64,000 nt of DNA, from contig NW_006917091.1 of assembly GCF_000516985.1 (NCBI RefSeq), forward strand, positions 4,547,022 through 4,611,021, in the 5' to 3' direction. This document shows positions 35,570 through 43,279 of this stretch, in pieces (position 1 is the first letter of the stretch; every line of letters starts with the position of its first letter). A program made the position numbers and the translations under genes. The stretch is from Pestalotiopsis fici W106-1. Its lineage: Eukaryota > Ascomycota > Sordariomycetes > Amphisphaeriales > Sporocadaceae. The notes under the pieces are model-generated. The model worked only from the letters and a program-made list of their open reading frames with translations. It was not told where the DNA came from and ran no database searches.

Positions 35570-36098
35570 ATGTCTATATTACTCAACGTAAGCCACAGAC
35601 TTCTTGCTGATTCTACCTCTCCCCCAACACCAGAGCAACCAGCAAATATTACGACTCAACCGCGATCTACTGAGAAATCGCCAACAAGAAATAAATCAGA
35701 CCACGCAAATGGCGATCACCAAGTACACCGAAGGACGTTCACGTCCCGGTATCAACTTTGCCAGCGAACCTAACAGTCAAGGTGGCAGCAGCTCCAACAA
35801 CGCCGCAAGCGGAGGATCAGGCTCATCGTTGGGAAGCGGTGGAGGGTCCAGCTCATCGGGAGGCTCAAGCGGCAACGCCCAAGGCAGCAGTAGCAACACT
35901 TCTGGATCCAGCTCTGGTCAGAGCTTGGAGAGCCTCATGGCTAGCATAAAAAGCAAAATGAACAGTTCCAACAGCGATTCCAAGGGCTCCAAGGCTGCTA
36001 GGGCATTCACGTCGAATCCCGAGACTGACGACTGGCGCCCGCGTAATTACAAGCGTATTGAGCGCGATCTAAAGAAGTTAGGAATGGGATATAAGTGA
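35570..36098 (+). CDS. small Ser/Gly-rich protein of unknown function
   Basis: A two-exon model, 35570-35587 and 35634-36098, gives about 160 residues. Exon 1 is MSILLN; the 46-nt intron has donor GTAAGC, a GCTGAT branch-like site and acceptor CCAG. The second exon continues SNQQILRLNRDLLRNRQQE, in phase with a downstream ATG at 35709. The middle (about 60-115) is Ser/Gly/Asn low complexity. The ends look constrained: an N-terminal basic helix and AITKYTEGRSRPGINFASE, and a C-terminus DDWRPRNYKRIERDLKKLGM. There is no signal peptide or membrane helix. I do not recognise the family. If the short exon is wrong, the protein would start at 35709 with about 129 residues. Confidence 0.6.
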
Positions 36099-36480
36099 TC
36101 GTCGGGTTGAGAAATGGCAAACCCTCAAAAAATGGGGGGGTTTGACGTGCAGATAAGTTAGGAAGGAACGCACAGAATTGACTGTTTGGTCGAATTATTT
36201 ATAGGGTACCGTAGTAATCACATCACAATAACATCGTCCGTGCAAGAGTTGCTGTCTTTCAACCTTCCCATATTGAATTTCACTCGAAAATTGCTTGAAT
36301 AGTCCATTTCGTTCCTGCTGTCTGCGCACTTGTTGCTCGTTCTTCCCCTAACATTTCCTCCGTCCTCTTGTAAGAGTCCATCATCGTTTCCAATCACTCG
36401 ACCAGCAGCATCAACCAGTTTTGATGCCTAGAGCCCTGCATTCCGGCCACAACATCCTCCCATCTGGCACCGAAGACTCC
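36099..36480. other. 3' flank and left edge of the accessory island
   Basis: Probable 3' UTR of the Ser/Gly-rich gene, followed by sequence without a supported exon. The repeat-bearing island begins just after it. Confidence 0.4.
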
Positions 36481-36699
36481 TAGGACAGTTCGTTCGCATA
36501 TTGGGGGAGGGGAGCAATGCTCAGCCCAAGCCTCGTTGCCGTCTTCAAGTCTCTACAAGATACAGCCAAGCGAACGCCACGATTGATCAAAGTCGTTCTC
36601 AAAAGCAACCATGAAATTTTTTTTTTCGGTTATGCAGCCTGATCTTCTTTGTGTCTAGGGATTCCTTGGAGGGGGGAGCAGTGCTCAGCCCATGCCCCA

Positions 36700-37050
36700 A
36701 GCACAGACGCAGCCAGTCTGCTGATCGTTATAATTGTAGTAATTGTCGTGATTATTAAGATCCTTGTGGTCATTATCGTGGTTGTCGTGGTTGTCCTGGC
36801 CGCTGAGGCCGCTGTGGTTGTTCTAGTCAATGTGACTGTCCTGGTTGTTCTGACCGTTGTGGTAGTCACCGTGGTTGTGGTAGTTACCGTGGTAGTGATG
36901 GTCACCGTGGTATTGGTGGCTGTTGTCGTCATCGTGGTTGCAGTGGTCATCGAAGCCGTTATGATCGTTGTAGTCGTTGTAAATGATCAATGTGATTGCC
37001 CTGGTTGTTCTGACCGTTGTGGTAGTCATCGTGGTTGTAGTGGGGTGAAC
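36700..37050 (-). pseudogene. relic of a His/Asn/Asp-rich repeat gene
   Basis: On the minus strand this reads mostly as His/Asn/Asp/Gly/Tyr repeats (for example HQYHGDHHYHGNYHNHGDYH) and ends YYNYNDQQTGCVCAWGMG before a stop. An in-frame TAG follows DSHID and the frame shifts at the left, so no full gene remains. Two copies of a segment starting TCAATGTGA lie 160 bases apart (36827 and 36987). Read in other frames the same DNA gives long Thr or Val runs, which are artefacts of the repeat. Confidence 0.35.
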
Positions 37051-37130
37051 AGACGCAACGCCCAGAGGCCGGGTACCCTTCATCCATCGAGTTACCATGA
37101 GGGGGAGCAATGCTCATCCCATGCGTTGGG

Positions 37131-37272
37131 GTGTAGCAGTGCTACGACCGGCGCAATATTCTGTCACCATCCACATGGGATGACCAAAGAGGGTGTAGCA
37201 GAGCTACGACCGACACAATATTCTGTCACCATCCACATGGATCGACCAGAGCGGGTGTAGCAGTACTACAAC
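37131..37272 (+). repeat. 62-bp tandem repeat carrying a related palindrome
   Basis: Two full units and part of a third share GGGTGTAGCAGTGCTACGAC followed by a conserved AATATTCTGTCACCATCCAC stretch. The palindromes (GTAGCAGTGCTAC and variants) start at 37133, 37195 and 37257, exactly 62 bases apart. The palindrome core AGCARTGCT is the same as in the eight-copy motif, but with an extra T-A pair in the stem. Confidence 0.85.
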
Positions 37273-37860
37273 CAAAGACATCATTGGTTTCTACCAAGCT
37301 TTGCTTCCTGCTGAAACGTCCTAGCGAGTTCTCGTACTGGAGAGCATCAGTCAATCCATAGCGGCGAAAAATGGCATTCTGCTTGAGTAGCAGAGCAGCG
37401 GGGGCGTCGTCGCAGCGAGAGATGGCAGCGTGAGCAACCATCAAGGTGGCCTTGTGAACGGCAGCCTTGTGGTTCACAAGCTCAATGTCCTCGCCAGGAT
37501 GGGCGAAGATGCCGACGCCGACACAATGGACAGCGGTGGCCAAGAAGGCAATCATATTGCGCAGAGCAATCATGGTCGCTGTCGAAGCCCCCTTCTGACA
37601 TGAGTTTCTCCTCTTATCAGAGCATGGGGACTCAAGGAGTCGACCCGAGGCGTCTCTGACGGACCTTGGTGGCACAGGAGCCGCCCATGGGCAGCTCGCG
37701 GATGATGCCGTGGGCAGATACAACCATCATTGCCTCCAAGTGGCAAATGGGGCTTGCCATTACAGTCGTGGGGTGCGGCCAGTGGCCAGCATAAATGCCC
37801 TCAAGGTCTGGTGCTGTTTGAGGCCGCTCAAAGGCGGACAGGTCTCCTTGGGGTCATCGG
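37250..37860 (-). pseudogene. coding-like spliced fragment, family unknown
   Basis: Two minus-strand stretches look coding and join across a plausible intron. The first reads DLSAFERPQTAPDLEGIYAG and continues to HGIIRELPMGGSCATK. The second starts KGASTATMIALRNMIAFLAT, runs through VGVGIFAHPGEDIELVNHKA and ends DALQYENSLGRFSRKQSL. The intron would start GTCCGTCAG and end TGTCAG with a CTGATAAG branch-like site. Upstream of the first stretch there is a stop in frame, and the downstream end runs into the 62-bp repeat. It may be part of a real gene or a decayed one. I do not recognise it. Confidence 0.35.
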
Positions 37861-37947
37861 ACCCGGGATCTATCCTAGTGGTCTCTATTTGTTCATCTTA
37901 GTACATTGATGATCGGACTGAGCCGGGAAGAATCTTGCGCTTGTCAG

Positions 37948-38640
37948 CTAGAGAATTTTTAGCTGGGGAGGCGACGTACCCCCTGAAGGAGTCGACCTCT
38001 TCACTCTCATCTCGCTGACGAAGTTGCCCGTCGGCTGTGTAAAAGCCGAGTTCATACGGGCCTCAGCGAGGGCTGATTGGCTACTGGAAAATTCCAGCAA
38101 AGGGGTAGCAATGCTCAACCCGTGTTTGGAAGCTCCTTGGGGACTCGGCACGACGTACGCATAATCGGAGCTCGTCTCTCTGTCAATGGATTGTAGCCAT
38201 CTGAAAATTGACATCAGTCAGCCAAAGACATCACTGGTTTCGATCAAATCTTTGCTTACCATCCATATCCCCGAACGAAAATCTTGATCTTCCCGGCTGT
38301 CTACCAGGGCCAGTGTAGAACGGTGAGTAGACGAGCTCGAAGGGCACGAATTCGTTATAACTGATGACCGCGAAAGGCTACCCCGTTTTTTTTCTCTTTT
38401 CTTTTCTTTTTTTTTTTCACGTTTCAGATCACTGATATTCGTGAAATGCCTGGAGGATGGCATTACGTGCGTCGGGCACGTAGTCGTGGACGATGTGAAC
38501 GGGCCGATCGTTGATGTTGGCTTCACCACATACAGGAATATTAGCAGAAGATCTAATTGAGACAGCCAATAGGTAATAGCAGGGATATACTCACAAACCC
38601 TTGCGAATGAGATTGCGAACTTCATGACCGGGGGAGGGAG
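37948..38640 (-). pseudogene. further coding-like fragments, frames broken
   Basis: Short stretches that look coding on the minus strand include VHIVHDYVPDARNAILQAFH (after a possible intron, donor GTGAGT), NEFVPFELVYSPFYTGPG, WLQSIDRETSSDYAYVVPSP and SSSQSALAEARMNSAFTQPT. They lie in different frames with stops between them. One frame stops inside hairpin copy 38106-38116. A pyrimidine-rich run (about 38385-38420) separates two of them. A segment at 38219-38262 repeats 37270-37312 (CCAAAGACATCA then TGGTTTC). Confidence 0.3.
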
Positions 38641-38765
38641 CAATGCTCATCCCATGATGGTTCATTGAATTCGACTTTTTCAAGCCTCACCATTTAGGAG
38701 GGGGGGAGCAATGCTCAGCCCATGATGACTTGTTGAACTCGGCTTCCAGCCTCACCATCCAAGAG
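38630..38765 (+). repeat. tandem duplication (68 bp) containing the hairpin motif
   Basis: Two diverged units each contain the motif, CCCATGATG, a GAATTCGA / GAACTCGG segment and end in AGCCTCACCAT. The motif cores at 38638 and 38706 are 68 bases apart. This shows that at least one pair of motif copies arose by local duplication. Confidence 0.7.
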
Positions 38766-39475
38766 GCCACAGCTTTAGAAGCTTGTACCGAGCCAGAGTC
38801 GGGAAAATTCTCCAGCCACAGATCCGTCACCTGATACTCTCCCAAGACACAGTATTCTTGAGAGATATTGGCATGCTCGTTGTTTTTTCCTGCATTGCGT
38901 TAGCATCTTCAAGCATGTGATTTCTGTAAAAGACAGTGGCCACCTACCAGCAATCACAACGACGATTCGTCCTGGGCTCTCATGAGACGCATTCTGGTCT
39001 GGCATGGTCGCCTTCAGATATTGGTAGTTCCGAGCGCTCTCATTTTGGTCAGCATAAAGCCACCAGGGGGAGCAGTGCTCATCCCATGAGACGCCGGACT
39101 CCTGGGGGCGGTGCACGAGACACCTTCCTGGAGGGGGAGCAATGCTCGCCCGTTCGCAATAACTTTGAAATCCAAGCCGTTGCGGATAATACTATGCCAG
39201 TTCACGAGGCTGCTGCCGTGCCAGCCAAGAATTGTCTTGGGCGGTTTTATAACCGTCTTCAACTCCTTGTCGAAGCTTACCTCCTTCTCAGGCGATCCTT
39301 GTGCAAAACGGAACTGGATCATCCCGTCGACACCGGAAATTCGCTCACTAGGACGAGCTAGGGAAGCTGCGTCTTCCTTATCGTCGCCCACTATGGCCAC
39401 GTTGTCGACCTGAACGATCGACGACCGGTTGGATGCGACGATCCAGCGGACGAGCCTCGAGACCGAAGGGCTCGT
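38687..39475 (-). pseudogene. PARP-catalytic-type gene fragment, disrupted
   Basis: The minus strand reads TSPSVSRLVRWIVASNRSS, then ERISGVDGMIQFRFAQGSPE, KPPKTILGWHGSSLVNWHSI and IRNGLDFKVIANGRA. The WHG...NW.SI...G pattern and NGRA are those of the PARP-like (ADP-ribosyltransferase) domain in fungal UBC-PARP proteins, where a Gly-x-Gly-Val-Tyr stretch should follow. Here the frame instead runs into hairpin copies 39137-39147 and 39071-39081. Coding quality resumes in another frame (ARNYQYLKATMPDQNASHES, RIVVVIAG). A plausible intron follows (GTAGGT...CTAAC...GCAG) and then KNNEHANISQEYCVLGEYQV and LWLENFPDSG. It ends after a motif copy. The upstream side hits a TAA, so the gene is not intact as read. 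Confidence 0.55.
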
Positions 39476-39560
39476 CCGGTCCCATTAGGGGGGGCGGCGC
39501 GGACACCAGCCGGGGGAGACCAGATGATCTCATCAAGAATTCTGCCACTCTTCCATTGCT

Positions 39561-40210
39561 TTATGACCCACAGAGGAAAAGCAAGAATTGGAGAGAGGAT
39601 ATGGGAGGGAGGGGGAGCTCCTGAAAGCGCCCAAGCAGGCGGCGAATAGAGTTTCGAAACTCAAACGAATCGTCATTCTCGACGGCAGAAACGAGCAGCT
39701 GAGCGGTTTTAGCCAGGTCAGACGGGCTGGGAAGGACAGGAGCAGCATCCTTGGCCTCAGCCACCTGCGCCTCGGCGGCGGTGAAGCTTCATCGGCCTCG
39801 ATGTAGACCTGCTCCTGCATCCACTCGTCCATGGCGTCATCGAAGGCGCCCTCCCAAGCAGCAGCCACTGCCAAAGCAGTAGGCTCAGCAGTGGTGTGGC
39901 TGCTGGTGCGGCTGGTAGTGATGCTACCTGAAAATGGGTCAGTGAATGAACTCTTGCAAAAGGTATGACATTTTGAGATGGATGAAATGACGAATAGTTG
40001 GAAGCCGATGAGACAAGACGTACCTGAAAGGCACAGCGTACTGTGTCGCTTGAGGAGGCGGAGGGGAGACGTCTGTGACGAACTCTTAACCACACCAACT
40101 GAGAGGGCCTCCCGGAGGAGCGCCTTCGTCCCATCCTCAAGTATTTGCAAGTGTCGTTGCAGGGGAGGCTCAATGAGCGCCCAAGATGCCATGTTGAATC
40201 CATAAGACAT
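39561..40210 (-). pseudogene. frameshifted gene, weak resemblance to peroxin Pex20
   Basis: An ATG at 40210 (or 40192, MASWALIEPPLQRHLQILED) opens a first exon. After a possible intron the frame reads AAAWEGAFDDAMDEWMQEQV. Coding quality then moves to another frame at about 39785 (AEAQVAEAKDAAPVLPSPSD, LAKTAQLLVSAVENDDSFEF, RNSIRRLLGRFQE). The acidic W-x3-F element and the LAKTA...LL..V...F.NS pattern recall Pex20, but I judge this by eye only. A single-base loss near GAAGCTTCACC would explain the frame change. It could instead be an unrelated gene. Confidence 0.35.
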
Positions 40211-41120
40211 GCCATTTTGTCACTCATGAATTTGAAGACAACTCAGCGCACGCGAGATCAACGTGCCTGGGCAGACGGCTGTGTCATCTGTTTTTTTTTT
40301 TTTTTTTAGGGAAGGGGGGTACAGCAGGCCTGGCTGCGCTCTTGGCAGGCAGCACAGAAGTGGACACTCTGATCATGATAGTGTACCACCATGACACACA
40401 TAGTGGTGACAGAGAAGGGGTATTCCAATAGACTGCTCAAACAGCCGGTATTGTCAATGTTGTGGAGACCGGGAGGTGTTGTAGTGGTCGATTGCCTGCT
40501 GTCCGATAGACTCTAAGTGATAATAGAGCTGGTTTCAAGTGAACAAGCCGAGCGAACATCAACATTGTCCGATTCGCCAATTGAAATTGTGGCTTATAGA
40601 TGAACATGATGTCGCAAGAGAGGGGTGACTGACTAAGAGAGCAATGGTTGACTCATTGAATCATGAGATGCCATCAGCCATGACTGAACGATCTCAGCAA
40701 CTTGACATCTCAGGATGGGTAGTGCGGGTCGGGGGCAAACATCTCAATCTCATGTCTGCCGTTTTGTAGCTCTCGAAGGATTGGACACTAAAGACACACA
40801 ACGTCAGCGAGTTTCTTTGATAAATATGGTGTATATCAGATGAATATCTGGTTAAAATTTCTCTCCAAAGAACCTGGAAGAACGCTCTGGCGAGAGAGGG
40901 AAAAAAAAAAAAGGGGGGGGAGGGGGGGAATGGATCCACGATGATGAAAAAACGAAGTTCACCGTACTTACTAATGAGGGCAGCTGCATGCTGAGATGTC
41001 GCAAGCGTTATGATTGTGTCTGGCATGCTAGTGTAGAGACCTTAAGTGCTAGTAGAGCTTGCGAAAGCTGTAGCAGATGATTTAATGTGACCGTTGGAAA
41101 AGTTCCCTGGTCTCACAAAT
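40211..41120. other. non-coding stretch with homopolymer tracts
   Basis: Contains a poly-T tract (about 40291-40307) and a purine tract of A12 followed by G-runs (about 40900-40930). No exon is supported. Confidence 0.45.
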
Positions 41121-41129
41121 CACACAACT

Positions 41130-41665
41130 CTAGTTGGAACAGCTCAGCATAGGTAGAGCGATCGACGTGATCTTTGCCATTGATGAAGGCATTCCGTAAA
41201 CGAAGATGTGGTCGCTGCTCATGGAAACCGGTGTTAGTAAAGCTCTGGTTTTGCAAGAGACAACTCCAAGGTGCTCAAACTGTGAAGCCGACAAACCTGT
41301 GTTGATACACGATTCTTGATGGCATACCAACTTGGAAAGGGAAAATGGAGAATTACTTACTTGTAATGGAAGTAGCGGGGTAGATGACTTTCTGTCTGGG
41401 AACAGACTTTTCGGATCTTCCAAGCAGCTCGTGAAGCGAGGAAAGCTTCGGCGGTGATTGCAACTCTTCCTCACTGTTGATCACTCGCGTGGTCAGTATC
41501 ACCCACGATGGATTCCACGGTGGTCTCCTCACGAGAGTCATCAAGTAAATTGGGACGGAATCGTGAGATGGGGCGGGCGTTGGAGGATGGACGAATTCTT
41601 GCCATGGGACGAGTCTGACTTGATGATATGGTGTTGTTGGATGTCAAGTAGATGATGGAAGGATG
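41130..41665 (-). pseudogene. decayed or frameshifted gene fragment
   Basis: The minus strand has ARIRPSSNARPISRFRPNLL and DDSREETTVESIVGDTDHAS in one frame. About one base out of frame comes SEEELQSPPKLSSLHELLG, then SEKSVPRQKVIYPATSIT and a GTAAGT donor. Downstream, after TACTAAC and GAGCAG, a frame with NAFINGKDHVDRSTYAELFQ closes with a stop. The splice signals look real, but the frame break at about 41470-41480 interrupts the product. Family not recognised. Confidence 0.3.
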
Positions 41666-41699
41666 GAGTGGTTGGATGTGATGGGTGAGATGGGTCATG

Positions 41700-42780
41700 G
41701 CTCAAGCAAGCAGATTTCTACCCGCGCAACCAGTATTGCTGGTAGAAGTCACGCTTATTGATTCGAGGATGGTACTGATGGAACAGCTCCATGGAAAGAA
41801 CAAGAACGGGATGGACGAGATGCTGGATAGAAGTGAAGTGATACTGATTGGAAGAGTTGCTGGCTGGGTGAGGTGTTTGTTGGAGGAGATGTTGGTGGAA
41901 GAAGGTGTGTGATGGATTGAAGAGATGGAGCAGCGGGGTAATGACAAATGTAGAATGGAGGAGGGACTTAAGTAAAGAAGACAAGTCGGAAAGGCGAGAG
42001 GATTGCTGGACGTGGGAAAAGGAGTTGGGTGGAGGAATAATCGGACGAGAAGTGTGATGGGACGGATCAAGTTTGATCAGACGGAAAAGTTCCAGACGCC
42101 AGGAGACCCCACAATGGTCAAACGGGCAAGTTGAGAGGTGGAAGAACTGCAAAATGAAGAAAATACTGCGCAAAATCACTTACTGGGGCTCTCGCGGTCG
42201 GGCAGGTTGCTTGCAGTCCATTGCTGTTCTGGGAGGGGGGTGCCTTGAAGGTGAGGAGAAGACGATGCATCTGGGCAATGGGAATTGATGATGACCTTCT
42301 GATCCAATGGGTCGCTCAGTGACTGCTTCTTGAGCAGCTGTCAGCGTGAATGGGGTGATTTGCTGCTAATGTGTGTTTCTGAAGAATCTTGCCAAAAGGC
42401 TGTTGAGTGACAGGGGAAACGGAGTGGAGTTGAGTCGGAGCTTGAAGACTTGTAGCTCTTGGGACTGGGACCTTGAACTTGGGAAGTGCGTTTCTTGCAA
42501 AGGAGTGATGGATCTGTAGAAGAGTGGTTGACTTGTGTGGAAAAGTCATGGACTTTTGTGGAAGAGTGATAGAAGTGGGAGTGGAAGTGGTGATTTTTGA
42601 TTTGTGGCTTCAGTTGTGTGGACAAGTCCAGAAGTGTGAAGACCTTGGGGTGCGATGGGGTTGGAATAATCACAAACAAGGACCGGGTCCCACGATGGCC
42701 TCAATAAATAAAGAAAAATTTGCGGGCTGATTGTGCCAGTTGGCTGTTTGCAAGCCAAAAGGATCCGCATTTCTGGTTTC
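41700..42780. repeat. purine-rich low-complexity region
   Basis: The plus strand is strongly purine-biased, with many degenerate GGAAG/GATGG/AGTGG units (41880-42060 and 42520-42620). Minus-strand open frames here are Ser/Leu/Pro/His low complexity and are not considered genes. Confidence 0.5.
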
Positions 42781-42782
42781 CA

Positions 42783-42910
42783 CAGCACCTAGAGGACGAC
42801 AGGTAGGCTGGCCAGCTGACGGGGGTCTGTGAAGTTCTTTGTAGTCGTGGCAGCCCCTAGAGAGCGACAGGTAGGCTGGGCAGCTGACGGCTGTCGTGAA
42901 CTTCTGGCCA
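42783..42910 (+). repeat. direct duplication of about 68 bp
   Basis: Two diverged copies contain CACCTAGAGG / CCCCTAGAGA, then GACAGGTAGGCTGG, CAGCTGACGG and TGAAGTTCTT / TGAACTTCTG. The CGACAGGTAGGCTGG segments begin at about 42798 and 42866. They lie directly before the 39-bp minisatellite. Confidence 0.75.
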
Positions 42911-42921
42911 ACGATGAGGAC

Positions 42922-43270
42922 GTGATCGACGATGAGGTTCTGGCTCGCATGGAAGATGTGGACGACGAGGCAGTTGCCTGCTATGAAAATGAACCTATGG
43001 GCGACGAGGTAATTGCCCATAATGACAATGAGAATGTGGACGACGAGGCAATTGCCTACTGTGATAATAAGAACGTAGACGATGCGGCAATTACCTTTTA
43101 TAGAAACTGAATCTGTGGACGACAAGGTATTGCCAATACTGATAATGAGAAGCTAGGCGACGAGGTAGTTGCCCATACTGATAATGAAGGTATGGACGAT
43201 GAGGCAATTGCCGATAATAAGAATGAGACTGTAGACGGCCAGGTAATTGCCAGTACAAAGAATAGGGTGT
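42922..43270 (+). repeat. 39-bp minisatellite encoding an acidic 13-residue repeat
   Basis: Units start with GACGACGAGGCAATTGCC-type sequence at 42961, 43000, 43039, 43078, 43118, 43156, 43195 and 43234. The first, irregular unit (from about 42928) is 33 bp. Read on the plus strand the units give a degenerate D-D-E-A-I-A-Y-x-D-N-x-N-V peptide. The frame has no ATG, only a GTG at 42829, and stops after the fourth 39-bp unit; a 1-base gain and a 1-base loss follow at the fifth and sixth units. It looks like the remains of a repeat-domain gene. Confidence 0.8.
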
Positions 43271-43279
43271 GGACAACAT

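Larger units (their letters stand above)
36503..39150 (+). repeat. dispersed hairpin-forming motif, eight copies
   Basis: The consensus is GGGGGAGCARTGCTCAKCCC, usually followed by ATG. The central GAGCA-R-TGCTC is a perfect 5-bp inverted repeat around one base, with G-runs and C-runs extending the stem. Core positions are 36512-36522, 36676-36686, 37105-37115, 38106-38116 (TAGCAATGCTC), 38638-38648, 38706-38716, 39071-39081 and 39137-39147. All copies have the same orientation. I found no other copy in the window. Read on the minus strand it encodes W(A/D)EHCSP in one frame and HG(M/L)S(I/T)AP in another. The copies lie in different coding-like contexts, so a shared protein domain does not explain them well. 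Confidence 0.8.

Noticed and set aside
36630..36950. Minus-strand Thr-rich frame of 106 codons
   Set aside because: A frame shadow of the same repeat; the His/Asn/Asp frame has the more protein-like end.
36649..37260. 203-codon plus-strand frame with long Val/Ile runs
   Set aside because: It is the reverse reading of the His/Asn/Asp-rich repeat; the Val runs come from GTNGTN repeats, and hairpin copies sit at its start and inside it.
38630..38765. Introner-like introns carrying the motif
   Set aside because: The repeat unit begins GTGAGG on the minus strand but has no AG acceptor or branch site at its end, so it cannot be removed as a GT-AG intron.
36503..39150. Reading the hairpin array as a CRISPR array
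   Set aside because: Spacing is irregular (66 to about 1000 bases), spacers are coding-like, and the genome is eukaryotic.
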